Below, in pieces: positions 37,301 through 47,674 of a DNA stretch of 64,000 nt (position 1 is its first letter; the number at the start of each line of letters is the position of its first letter). Under the pieces are notes generated by a model that saw nothing but the letters and a program-made list of their open reading frames with translations, made no database searches and had not been told where the DNA came from. The DNA is taken from assembly GCA_034769895.1 (NCBI GenBank), contig CM068367.1:319845662-319909661 (forward strand). The letters run 5' to 3'. The translations under genes were made by a program, and so were the position numbers. Origin of the DNA: Magicicada septendecula (Eukaryota; Arthropoda; Insecta; Hemiptera; Cicadidae).

Positions 37301-37587
37301 CCCTTAATTACGGTATTCGACAATTTTAACATTTCTAGATCACCCAATTCCTTTTTATTGTCTTTAAACCACTGTTCTGAGACAGCGTTTAATTGGCTCC
37401 CGGTGTCCAATAAGGCGCATGTAGACACACCGTTCAACGAGACACTTACTTCCGGACATTTATTAACTTTACATATTATGTTGACATCGTCATCATCCAT
37501 TAAATCATCTCTTAAATCTAGAAAAGTAGTGTTAATATATTTACTAATATTACTTAAGTCTACTTCATATTTACAGAACTTAGCTAG
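34309..37587 (-). CDS. pol: Unit 5 Pol polyprotein, intact: protease, RT, RNase H, integrase
   Basis: This enzyme polyprotein copies element RNA into DNA and inserts it. The frame is open for 29 codons before the first ATG (37500) and then for 1063 residues. Numbered from that ATG: aspartic protease with DTGS at 32-35 and ILG at 106-108; reverse transcriptase about 170-450 with YVDD at 359-362; RNase H about 500-625 (D508, D575); integrase with zinc-binding H720, H725, C755, C758, catalytic D787, D846, E881, and a GPY motif at 1012-1014. There is no chromodomain. Expression is expected as a Gag-Pol fusion by -1 slippage at 37587-37593, because no separate promoter or start context is evident. 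Order protease-RT-RNase H-integrase is that of Ty3/Gypsy elements. Variants shared with unit 6 (W172, M740, L952, T992) fall outside the catalytic motifs. All motifs are present, so catalytic activity is plausible, but the gag upstream is broken. Confidence 0.93.
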   Translation of the reverse strand, partial: LAKFCKYEVDLSNISKYINTTFLDLRDDLMDDDDVNIICKVNKCPEVSVSLNGVSTCALLDTGSQLNAVSEQWFKDNKKELGDLEMLKLSNTVIKGATGNKSKRVTQQILLTVQIESLRVDSVFVVVPELIKDCILGIGLLEENGCVIDLNNKRLIVQGDQNQEGTTAEILRVELASADEEIEELIGQKVQTITDITEAEWSELKHILMDNKMVFRDTPGRINSYQHKFEVTDRTPYCQKGWPIPMRYKEAVKAEIQKMEAHGVIERAQSPYVNPMVTVVKKDQTVRLCLDARKLNSVTVPDHEGAIPINEILATCGNIKVMSTIDLRSSFWQIPLHQECRDFTGFLYEGKCYRYTVTPFGLKTSLASLTRGLDRVLSEEVKAFTILYVDDCLCISDSVEEHLRHLKLLLRDIKQANLTVNFKKSQLFRKEIDYLGYRLTTEGITAAPDKIRAIQEFRKPKNQKQLKGFLGLTNFYNRFTNKYAKATQPLLNLLKKNTTFKWTKEMDQHFERVKELFIESVVLKHPDPNKRFYLHTDASRYALGGQLYQLDENNDIGVVAYTSRVVRGAERNYFTTELELLSVVYCLQKFRTYVLGKPFTIITDNKALIFIKKCHLNNSRITRWILAIQEYDFDIIHCKGRDNIMADILSRHPEDVDEEQPIDRTEELEINFINIRISKEAKEQLKNIRSYQLADMKLKRIIDVIQANKQHKLAQKYNWHNDKLYRSEKGIWKLMLTNELCHNMIAELHQAYSHVGNRRTYQLFKENFMGNSVNKITKLITKTCQICQKSKDHFKRMVGETQPVIPQNKSELVSIDYYGPLPVSTGKVRYILTVIDNFTKYVKLYKLRQATTTATINKIKLYCEEMGRPSAVLTDNGTQFTSQRWFTALTEMGIKPKYTAVRNPCTNLAERINRQLGNMFRALTSERHTKWAQFLNLVEACINQTYHETIETTPYEAQWGRKPKRDWTKYLDKEMMPTSQLITYHNIYLRIKEKGEKRTNRINAAHQISKFQIGDKVLLRTYPISDINKKIIGKFCNLFEGPYKITKELGTATYQLEDARRPGCIRGNFNTRQLKPYYEQGPITTHMNTDTT

Positions 37588-39236
37588 TTTTTTGGCATAA
37601 CGGTATTAACTTTGTTACCGTTCGCACCGCTGGTCGATGGAATAGGTTCGTTCTCATTTTTAAACTTGTTTGTTCGTTTGGGGTAGTGAGAAGTAACTGG
37701 CCTACTTTCACTTTCATTTGCGCGCCCGTGCTCAGCTGGTCGCTCTCTCTCCTCTTCACCCCTCGTCCATGATTTACGATCTCGCCGTCCGTCATAGTAA
37801 CCTCGGCTCGCCTCTCTGGTGTCACTTCTCAGACTCATAAATTCTAACAAGACCTGCTCGAATTCATTGATTGTCACTACACCACGAGTAATTATCGCAA
37901 CTCTTATTTCATGCGGATAATGTTTAGTAATTTTTCTAATTAAATACTTATCAGGTATTGGCGGAATTAATTGTCGGTTTTCTAACAGTTTACGCTCTAA
38001 GTATTGGATCATGTTCATCCCATTCTTGGCGTGATACCTTCCGAATTCCAGTTCATTGCGTACTCTCTCTTGGATGACGTCATTCCAATATTTACTTATA
38101 AATGCGTCAGTGAAGTCCACAAAATTGTTAATGTTATCTTTTACTAACCTCCACCACACTGCTGCCTCTCCTTCAAGATGTCTTGCTATCCACTTGATGT
38201 TTCCGGCCTCTTGATAATGTTCTCTGAATATTTAATTCAATTCTTTAATAAATTCCATCGGGAAATCACCCGTGCCATTATATTTTATGTCCTTCACCTG
38301 TTCGTTTGTCATGCTCCGATTACATGGTGTATTGCTTATTGACCCTAGTTTAGTTCGTACTTCCTGTTGTATTTGTTGTAATTTAAGGTGTGTCTCGTCA
38401 GACTTGCTGTTGATTTTAGTTTCCAACTCTTTCAGTTTTTCGACCTTTAATTCATTTATAGCTGCCGTGTTATCTGCACATCTTTGATTGTTTACACTTA
38501 CTGTTTCAATAATTATGTCCAAATTATTATTGTATTTTTCGTCAAGTTCTTTAATTTGTTGTTTTGTATTGGCACTAATTTCGGTACTAATCTTATCATA
38601 ATTTTCTTCGATCTTATTATCAATATCTACTCTGAACTCCTGGAGAACTTTTTGGTGATTTGCTCTTTCTTGATTGAGTTGCGTGAATACTTCGTTTCTT
38701 AGTTCCATATTTTGTTTGTGCATCTGCTCTGATAATTGTTGCATTTGTTGTTTGTGTTGTGTCGCTTGTTGTGTTAGCTGTTGTGTTGTTTTTTCCGCCA
38801 GTTCTTTTATTTGTTCTTTTGTTTCTTTCGATTGTTGTTCAAGTCGTTGTGTTTGTTGTAATAGTTGTTCTTTTGTTTCTTTCGATTGTTGTTCAATTCG
38901 TTGTGTTTGTTGTACTAGTTGTTGGAGTATTGTACATATATCGGTGTCTTTGTTTTTCTCTGGTAATGTCTGATATACTGGTCTCTCTCTAACCTCTACT
39001 AGTGTTTCTTGTGTAATATGTTGTGTTTCTGCATTTTCTTCGTTCAGTCCCCGCGTCCTTGACTCTTCATTCCCCATTGAAATGTGTGCGATCGTCTGCG
39101 AATCTCCTAGATGATTGCTTAAATCGAAGTCCATTTCGTTACCGTGGGATGTTGTTTCTGTATTCATGTTATTGTTTTCTCCGTGCGTGTTGTTCTGTGT
39201 GTTAATGTTTTTCCTACTCGTACTCCGCGTAATCAT
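37584..39236 (-). pseudogene. gag: Unit 5 gag, stop at codon 335
   Basis: TAA replaces GAA at codon 335 (38232-38234), at the start of the capsid-like domain. The first product would be only the coiled-coil part. The second open part (to 37584) has no good ATG before residue 407. The lesion is shared with unit 6. Y213 (C in others) and K404 (E in others) are also shared. Confidence 0.9.
37587..37593 (-). promoter_or_regulatory. Unit 5 gag-pol frameshift heptamer
   Basis: A AAA AAC followed by TAG, in front of an intact pol. Confidence 0.8.
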
Positions 39237-39334
39237 ACAACTATATCTTACATTATCGTTATTCTTAATTCTATTTTATTCTTATTTTACTATTCTATTA
39301 GTGACTCAATAGTCCCACGTTCCGGGCGACAGAA
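39237..39334 (-). promoter_or_regulatory. Unit 5 5' leader with primer-binding site
   Basis: The leader is 98 bp; the primer site is at 39314-39331. Confidence 0.6.
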
Positions 39335-40809
39335 TGTAATACACTTTTAAATAGGCCTTAATAAAAGTTCACGTTACTACTATACATACTACACTCAGCC
39401 TACGAGCATGTGAAAAGTAAGAGTTTATCAAGCTAATTTACCCAATGACAATATTAATATTTATAACATACTAATTATCAGCAACAGAATGTAACAATTA
39501 CTTTAGTGTACCGACTCTTAAAAATTATCCCAGGGCGCCAGTAATAAATAAACACAATTTGACTGTTATTAATTAAGTTTTTAATAACTAATTTGTATTT
39601 ACATATTACAAAATTTGTAGCTCATTACCTTTAATAAGTTTGCTATAAAATTGGTTTGTGCTTATTTCTTGGCTATGAATTCTTTGACTAATTGAGTCAC
39701 CAAATATGAGTTACATACATTTAAATTTAATAGACAATAGTACAGTAAGTGTTCATTTTATTATTTACTTGCATGTTGAATCCACTCTGCGCCGCGATGT
39801 AATCAATTCCACACATTCCAGGCGGGTCGCCGACGTTAATCGTTGAGCCCTTATCCTTGTTAGTTTTGCACTAATTTATACACTTGTTTCACAGGTATTA
39901 AACACCATTCACTTTGACAACTTAGTGATAACTACACATGTGCCGTATGCTAATACACTTGTTGAATACACAGTATATTCTTTTACAAAGCTAAGTGCGT
40001 CTAACACCAGATTAGTAACTGCTTATTGATCGACCGTCCCGCACCATGACGTTTCACACATTTAAATCGCTATGTATTTCGACATTCAACGATTGATGCT
40101 GTGTTAAGTAAAACTTGGATATGTTACCCGATTTTACTTATCTTCTCTAATTTCTCTGCACGTTATTCTTGTAAACGATTATTAAATGTTTATAATATGT
40201 AGCTTTCACAATACTTAATATCGCGTTACCGTGACTGACTTACGTGGCGATTGAAATATACTGTACTTAATCAAATTACTGAGAAATTATTATTGCAACT
40301 AATGCGAGTCTAATATCTGTAATCTCTCCGTTGACTGCCCTAACTTCTTACACTCCGTATTTTTATATTTCGCTAAAACTACCCTCACTCACTATCGACA
40401 AACTACACGCCTATTGGTCTGACTTACCGCTAAATTCAAAACTACCCAATCTGTTTAACGGAACAGCCCGCGCAAAAAATGACGCTATCCGCTATTCGTC
40501 CACAAAATGCGCGTGAACACGTGGTATGAAACTTCGCGTCACCTTCCATTTCACACATACGCTCTCTTTCTAAAATATAGCTCCCTTTTGTTAGGCGCAC
40601 TTAACTTTTACAACCTTAGTAAATGTTTCTTACACCCAAGCAAACAATACAGTTTTATTATGGTCCGATCCGTCCGTGACAAAATATAAATTCTTAGCCG
40701 ACTTACTGGCGTCAACGCAAGGTCGTCTTTTGAATATCTATCGCTCTTTACTACATATTTTAATGTTTTCTTACTTCTAAAGAAAACCACCGCTTTCTAT
40801 AAATTTACA
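39335..40809 (-). repeat. LTR 6
   Basis: The LTR is 1475 bp, scar present, and indistinguishable by eye from LTR 5. Confidence 0.92.
40259..40265. other. Transposon excision footprint in LTR 6
   Basis: TA CTG TA, identical scar; the next LTR to the right still holds the transposon. Confidence 0.88.
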
Positions 40810-41428
40810 TTTCTCCCTGGGTACCATATGACTTTGTCCCCGTAAAATTGTTAAGAATACAATTTTCCGTGATATCGTCCCCCGATAGAATCATATCAAA
40901 ATTTTAATAGAATTTGGGATTGATTCTATTGATGCGTCCCTAATCCCCTGCTAAAATTTTATATTACTAACAATAATTTGTTTAACCCTTGCTATAATCT
41001 AGATTTGTTTGTACATCACATTATATTAATTACTCTTAATTTATTTAACATAACATGGTAATATTAGTTAGTTTACGATCTGTTGTTATACCCTAAGTGT
41101 CAACGGCATTTCAAGGTTTGTTTACATACAGACTCTCCGTCCCACCCTTGACAAACTGGTCAAACAACTACTTTTAAAATATTTTGCTTTACTCTCCCTT
41201 TCATCTCAACACATGTTACAATGACATTTTGCCCTAACATCTGTTTACGTTCTACTTCCCTTAACTTACTCTTACAATGTAGTACATTCATAATAACTAC
41301 GCTAATATTTTTGGAATCCTTATACAATTTAATAATTAACAATGATTATCTTATTTATTACACCAGTATTCGAATCTTACAATTATTACATATGTAGACG
41401 TTGTATGCTATTACAATCTGTTTAGTAT
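40810..41428 (-). other. Unit 6 3' noncoding tail with polypurine tract
   Basis: The length is 619 bp; the polypurine tract is at 40810-40818. Confidence 0.85.
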
Positions 41429-44400
41429 CTATGTAGTATCAGTGTTCATGTGTGTAGTAATGGGTCCTTGCTCATAATACGGTTTTAATTGTCGTGTATT
41501 AAAATTTCCTCTGATACATCCTGGTCGTCGTGCGTCTTCTAGCTGGTAGGTTGCTGTTCCGAGTTCCTTTGTTATTTTATATGGTCCTTCAAATAAATTG
41601 CAAAATTTCCCTATTATCTTCTTGTTAATATCTGAGATTGGATACGTGCGTAGCAACACCTTATCTCCTATTTGGAATTTTGAAATCTGATGAGCAGCGT
41701 TGATTCGATTTGTCCTTTTTTCTCCCTTTTCTTTTATGCGTAAGTAAATATTATGATAAGTAATTAGTTGGCTTGTCGGCATCATTTCCTTGTCAAGATA
41801 TTTGGTCCAGTCCCGCTTCGGTTTTCTTCCCCACTGTGCCTCGTACGGGGTGGTTTCAATTGTCTCATGGTATGTTTGATTTATACATGCTTCAACTAGA
41901 TTAAGAAATTGTGCCCACTTTGTGTGTCTTTCGGATGTCAATGCCCTAAACATGTTGCCTAATTGTCGATTGATCCTTTCGGCCAAATTAGTGCACGGAT
42001 TGCGAACAGCGGTATATTTTGGTTTAATACCCATCTCCGTCAATGCTGTGAACCATCGTTGACTGGTGAACTGGGTACCGTTGTCAGTCAGTACTGCTGA
42101 TGGCCTTCCCATTTCTTCACAATACAATTTAATTTTATTTATAGTGGCGGTCGTGGTGGCTTGCCTTAATTTATATAATTTTACATATTTGGTGAAGTTG
42201 TCAATCACAGTGAGTATGTACCTGACCTTGCCCGTGGATACCGGTAATGGTCCATAGTAGTCAATACTAACTAGTTCACTCTTGTTTTGGGGTATGACAG
42301 GCTGCGTTTCGCCTACCATTCGTTTAAAATGGTCCTTGCTTTTCTGACATATTTGACAAGTTTTCGTAATTAATTTGGTAATCTTATTAACTGAGTTCCC
42401 CATGAAATTTTCTTTGAACAGTTGATATGTACGACGATTTCCCACATGACTGTATGCCTGATGTAGTTCAGCAATCATATTGTGGCAAAGTTCATTGGTC
42501 AACATAAGTTTCCATATCCCTTTTTCGCTTCGGTATAATTTGTCATTGTGCCAGTTGTATTTTTGGGCAAGTTTATGTTGTTTATTGGCTTGTATTACGT
42601 CGATAATTCGCTTCAATTTCATGTCGGCTAGTTGATAACTTCTTATATTCTTGAGCTGCTCCTTAGCCTCCTTACTGATGCGGATGTTGATAAAATTGAT
42701 CTCTAACTCCTCGGTTCGATCGATTGGTTGTTCCTCGTCCACGTCTTCAGGATGCCTGCTCAGGATGTCCGCCATGATGTTATCTCGCCCTTTGCAGTGA
42801 ATGATGTCGAAATCATACTCCTGTATAGCGAGAATCCATCGCGTTATGCGGGAGTTATTTAGGTGGCACTTTTTTATGAATATTAACGCCTTATTGTCAG
42901 TAATGATTGTAAAAGGCTTACCCAGTACGTAGGTCCTAAATTTTTGCAAACAGTATACAACACTCAGTAGCTCTAATTCTGTGGTGAAGTAATTACGCTC
43001 AGCTCCCCGTACCACGCGGCTTGTGTATGCGACTACTCCAATGTCGTTATTCTCGTCTAGCTGGTAAAGCTGGCCTCCCAACGCATAACGACTCGCATCC
43101 GTGTGTAGGTAGAAACGCTTGTTGGGGTCAGGATGCTTAAGAACCACTGATTCGATGAATAATTCCTTGACTCTCTCAAAATGCTGATCCATTTCCTTTG
43201 TCCATTTAAACGTGGTATTCTTTTTTAATAAGTTTAACAACGGTTGCGTCGCTTTGGCGTATTTATTGGTGAATCGGTTGTAAAAATTGGTTAAGCCCAG
43301 AAATCCTTTAAGTTGTTTTTGATTCTTTGGCTTCCGAAATTCCTGAATGGCTCTAATCTTATCTGGTGCGGCGGTAATACCCTCTGTTGTTAAGCGATAT
43401 CCCAGGTAATCAATCTCTTTACGAAACAGCTGCGATTTTTTAAAGTTGACAGTTAAATTAGCTTGTTTGATGTCACGTAATAATAATTTTAAGTGCCGTA
43501 GGTGCTCTTCCACGCTATCCGAGATACATAAGCAGTCATCTACATATAAGATCGTAAATGCCTTCACTTCTTCCGACAATACTCGGTCCAAACCACGTGT
43601 TAAACTTGCTAGGCTAGTCTTCAATCCGAACGGCGTCACTGTGTACCGATAGCACTTGCCTTCGTACAAAAACCCAGTAAAATCTCTACATTCCTGATGC
43701 AATGGGATTTGCCAAAATGAGCTACGGAGGTCAATTGTGGACATGACTTTAATGTTACCACATGTTGCCAGTATCTCGTTAATTGGAATGGCTCCCTCAT
43801 GGTCTGGAACTGTTACTGAATTCAGCTTACGGGCGTCCAAACATAATCTAACCGTCTGGTCTTTCTTTACGACAGTAACCATAGGGTTGACGTATGGACT
43901 CTGGGCCCTTTCAATAACACCATGCGCCTCCATTTTCTGGATTTCTGCCTTCACTGCTTCCTTGTATCTCATCGGAATCGGCCAACCTTTCTGACAGTAG
44001 GGTGTCCGATCGGTGACTTCGAATTTATGTTGATACGAGTTAATCCTACCTGGCGTATCCCGGAATACCATTTTATTATCCATCAAAATATGCTTTAGCT
44101 CGCTCCATTCAGCTTCGGTTATGTCTGTGATAGTTTGTACCTTCTGTCCAATCAATTCTTCGATCTCTTCATCGGCAGATGCGAGTTCTACTCGTAGTAT
44201 CTCCGCTGTAGTTCCTTCCTGGTTTTGGTCTCCCTGAACGATTAATCGTTTGTTGTTCAGGTCGATCACACACCCATTTTCTTCCAATAACCCTATGCCT
44301 AAGATACAATCTTTTATTAATTCTGGGACAACTACGAAGACACTATCGACTCTTAAACTTTCGATTTGGACAGTTAATAGGATTTGTTGTGTAACCCTTT

Positions 44401-44707
44401 TTGACTTATTGCCGGTTGCACCCTTAATTACGGTATTCGACAATTTTAACATTTCTAGATCACCCAATTCCTTTTTATTGTCTTTAAACCACTGTTCTGA
44501 GACAGCGTTTAATTGGCTCCCGGTGTCCAATAAGGCGCATGTAGACACACCGTTCAACGAGACACTTACTTCCGGACATTTATTAACTTTACATATTATG
44601 TTGACATCGTCATCATCCATTAAATCATCTCTTAAATCTAGAAAAGTAGTGTTAATATATTTACTAATATTACTTAAGTCTACTTCATATTTACAGAACT
44701 TAGCTAG
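41429..44707 (-). CDS. pol: Unit 6 Pol polyprotein, intact
   Basis: The frame is open for 29 + 1063 codons; first ATG at 44620. The protein is identical to that of unit 5 as far as I compared. Like unit 5 it sits behind a gag with a stop at codon 335, so normal Gag-Pol fusion from this copy is blocked. Confidence 0.93.
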   Translation of the reverse strand, partial: LAKFCKYEVDLSNISKYINTTFLDLRDDLMDDDDVNIICKVNKCPEVSVSLNGVSTCALLDTGSQLNAVSEQWFKDNKKELGDLEMLKLSNTVIKGATGNKSKRVTQQILLTVQIESLRVDSVFVVVPELIKDCILGIGLLEENGCVIDLNNKRLIVQGDQNQEGTTAEILRVELASADEEIEELIGQKVQTITDITEAEWSELKHILMDNKMVFRDTPGRINSYQHKFEVTDRTPYCQKGWPIPMRYKEAVKAEIQKMEAHGVIERAQSPYVNPMVTVVKKDQTVRLCLDARKLNSVTVPDHEGAIPINEILATCGNIKVMSTIDLRSSFWQIPLHQECRDFTGFLYEGKCYRYTVTPFGLKTSLASLTRGLDRVLSEEVKAFTILYVDDCLCISDSVEEHLRHLKLLLRDIKQANLTVNFKKSQLFRKEIDYLGYRLTTEGITAAPDKIRAIQEFRKPKNQKQLKGFLGLTNFYNRFTNKYAKATQPLLNLLKKNTTFKWTKEMDQHFERVKELFIESVVLKHPDPNKRFYLHTDASRYALGGQLYQLDENNDIGVVAYTSRVVRGAERNYFTTELELLSVVYCLQKFRTYVLGKPFTIITDNKALIFIKKCHLNNSRITRWILAIQEYDFDIIHCKGRDNIMADILSRHPEDVDEEQPIDRTEELEINFINIRISKEAKEQLKNIRSYQLADMKLKRIIDVIQANKQHKLAQKYNWHNDKLYRSEKGIWKLMLTNELCHNMIAELHQAYSHVGNRRTYQLFKENFMGNSVNKITKLITKTCQICQKSKDHFKRMVGETQPVIPQNKSELVSIDYYGPLPVSTGKVRYILTVIDNFTKYVKLYKLRQATTTATINKIKLYCEEMGRPSAVLTDNGTQFTSQRWFTALTEMGIKPKYTAVRNPCTNLAERINRQLGNMFRALTSERHTKWAQFLNLVEACINQTYHETIETTPYEAQWGRKPKRDWTKYLDKEMMPTSQLITYHNIYLRIKEKGEKRTNRINAAHQISKFQIGDKVLLRTYPISDINKKIIGKFCNLFEGPYKITKELGTATYQLEDARRPGCIRGNFNTRQLKPYYEQGPITTHMNTDTT

Positions 44708-46356
44708 TTTTTTGGCATAACGGTATTAACTTTGTTACCGTTCGCACCGCTGGTCGATGGAATAGGTTCGTTCTCATTTTTAAACTTGTTTGTTCGTTTG
44801 GGGTAGTGAGAAGTAACTGGCCTACTTTCACTTTCATTTGCGCGCCCGTGCTCAGCTGGTCGCTCTCTCTCCTCTTCACCCCTCGTCCATGATTTACGAT
44901 CTCGCCGTCCGTCATAGTAACCTCGGCTCGCCTCTCTGGTGTCACTTCTCAGACTCATAAATTCTAACAAGACCTGCTCGAATTCATTGATTGTCACTAC
45001 ACCACGAGTAATTATCGCAACTCTTATTTCATGCGGATAATGTTTAGTAATTTTTCTAATTAAATACTTATCAGGTATTGGCGGAATTAATTGTCGGTTT
45101 TCTAACAGTTTACGCTCTAAGTATTGGATCATGTTCATCCCATTCTTGGCGTGATACCTTCCGAATTCCAGTTCATTGCGTACTCTCTCTTGGATGACGT
45201 CATTCCAATATTTACTTATAAATGCGTCAGTGAAGTCCACAAAATTGTTAATGTTATCTTTTACTAACCTCCACCACACTGCTGCCTCTCCTTCAAGATG
45301 TCTTGCTATCCACTTGATGTTTCCGGCCTCTTGATAATGTTCTCTGAATATTTAATTCAATTCTTTAATAAATTCCATCGGGAAATCACCCGTGCCATTA
45401 TATTTTATGTCCTTCACCTGTTCGTTTGTCATGCTCCGATTACATGGTGTATTGCTTATTGACCCTAGTTTAGTTCGTACTTCCTGTTGTATTTGTTGTA
45501 ATTTAAGGTGTGTCTCGTCAGACTTGCTGTTGATTTTAGTTTCCAACTCTTTCAGTTTTTCGACCTTTAATTCATTTATAGCTGCCGTGTTATCTGCACA
45601 TCTTTGATTGTTTACACTTACTGTTTCAATAATTATGTCCAAATTATTATTGTATTTTTCGTCAAGTTCTTTAATTTGTTGTTTTGTATTGGCACTAATT
45701 TCGGTACTAATCTTATCATAATTTTCTTCGATCTTATTATCAATATCTACTCTGAACTCCTGGAGAACTTTTTGGTGATTTGCTCTTTCTTGATTGAGTT
45801 GCGTGAATACTTCGTTTCTTAGTTCCATATTTTGTTTGTGCATCTGCTCTGATAATTGTTGCATTTGTTGTTTGTGTTGTGTCGCTTGTTGTGTTAGCTG
45901 TTGTGTTGTTTTTTCCGCCAGTTCTTTTATTTGTTCTTTTGTTTCTTTCGATTGTTGTTCAAGTCGTTGTGTTTGTTGTAATAGTTGTTCTTTTGTTTCT
46001 TTCGATTGTTGTTCAATTCGTTGTGTTTGTTGTACTAGTTGTTGGAGTATTGTACATATATCGGTGTCTTTGTTTTTCTCTGGTAATGTCTGATATACTG
46101 GTCTCTCTCTAACCTCTACTAGTGTTTCTTGTGTAATATGTTGTGTTTCTGCATTTTCTTCGTTCAGTCCCCGCGTCCTTGACTCTTCATTCCCCATTGA
46201 AATGTGTGCGATCGTCTGCGAATCTCCTAGATGATTGCTTAAATCGAAGTCCATTTCGTTACCGTGGGATGTTGTTTCTGTATTCATGTTATTGTTTTCT
46301 CCGTGCGTGTTGTTCTGTGTGTTAATGTTTTTCCTACTCTTACTCCGCGTAATCAT
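44704..46356 (-). pseudogene. gag: Unit 6 gag, stop at codon 335
   Basis: It has the same TAA as unit 5 (45352-45354). It differs at residue 6 (K, as in units 1 and 7) from unit 5 (T), which marks an exchange with a unit 7-like neighbour. Confidence 0.9.
44707..44713 (-). promoter_or_regulatory. Unit 6 gag-pol frameshift heptamer
   Basis: A AAA AAC followed by TAG, in front of an intact pol. Confidence 0.8.
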
Positions 46357-46454
46357 ACAACTATATCTTACATTATCGTTATTCTTAATTCTATTTTATT
46401 CTTATTTTACTATTCTATTAGTGACTCAATAGTCCCACGTTCCGGGCGACAGAA
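46357..46454 (-). promoter_or_regulatory. Unit 6 5' leader with primer-binding site
   Basis: The leader is 98 bp; the primer site is at 46434-46451. Its 5' LTR is the transposon-interrupted LTR 7. Confidence 0.6.
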
Positions 46455-47408
46455 TGTAATACACTTTTAAATAGGCCTTAATAAAAGTTCACGTTACTAT
46501 TATACATACTACACTCGGCCTACGAGCATGTGAAAAGTAAGAGTTTATCAAGCTAATTTACCCAATGACAATATTAATATTTATAACATACTAATTATCA
46601 GCAACAGAATGTAACAATTACTTTAGTGTACCGACTCTTAAAAATTATCCCAGGGCGCCAGTAATAAATAAACACAATTTGACTGTTATTAATTAAGTTT
46701 TTAATAACTAATTTGTATTTACATATTACAAAATTTGTAGCTCATTACCTTTAATAAGTTTGCTATAAAATTGGTTTGTGCTTATTTCTTGGCTATGAAT
46801 TCTTTGACTAATTGAGTCACCAAATATGAGTTACATACATTTAAATTTAATAGACAATAGTACAATAAGTGTTCATTTTATTATTTACTTGCATGTTGAA
46901 TCCACTCTGCGCCACGATGTAATCAATTCCACACGTTCCAGGCGGGTCGCCGACGTTAATCGTTGAGCCCTTATCCTTGTTAGTTTTGCACTAATTTATA
47001 CACTTGTTTCACAGGTATTAAACACCATTCACTTTGACAACTTAGTGATAACTACACATGTGCCGTATGCTAATACACTTGTTGAATACACAGTATATTC
47101 TTTTACAAAGCTAAGTGCGTCTAACACCAGATTAGTAACTGCTTATTGATCGACCGTCCCGCACCATGACGTTTCACACATTTAAATCGCTATGTATTTC
47201 GACATTCAACGATTGATGCTGTGTTAAGTAAAACTTGGATATGTTACCCGATTTTACTTATCTTCTCTAATTTCTCTGCACGTTATTCTTGTAAACGATT
47301 ATTAAATGTTTATAATATGTAGCTTTCACAATACTTAATATCGCGTTACCGTGACTGACTTACGTGGCGATTGAAATATACAGTAGAAGCCCGATATAGC
47401 GCGGTTGT

Positions 47409-47458
47409 CGGGTGACATACTTTCCCCCGCGTTATAGGCGTAACTGCGGTATATCGGA
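47409..47458 (+). repeat. Subterminal direct repeat, left end of transposon (LTR 7)
   Basis: This 50-bp block begins 4 bp inside the left inverted repeat and matches 49625-49674 in direct orientation at 40 of 50 positions. It contains CCGCGTTATA and GCGGTATATCGG, variants of the motif also present in the inverted repeat, so these are likely transposase-binding sites. Confidence 0.75.
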
Positions 47459-47674
47459 AGGTGACCTGTACAGTGACAAATGATGGGGAGGGAGGACCGG
47501 GAAAAAGGCTACAGCATAATGCACTACTATATACTGTACGTAAATTACGTCACCAAATGTAGAAATAAAAAATAAGAAAACTGTATTTTAATCCAATACG
47601 TATTTTAATCTATTTTAATCCAATGGAATATAAAATACACTATTTATACATTGCTCACTCGACCTACTGTAGGC

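Larger units (their letters stand above)
32215..39334 (-). mobile_element. Array unit 5
   Basis: The length is 7120 bp, the same as unit 6. The two share the gag stop at codon 335 and pol variants W172, M740, L952 and T992, so they are products of a recent duplication. Confidence 0.9.
39335..46454 (-). mobile_element. Array unit 6
   Basis: This is a close sister of unit 5. Near the right end it switches to unit 7-like sequence (K instead of T at gag residue 6), which suggests an exchange breakpoint between gag codons 6 and 193. Confidence 0.9.
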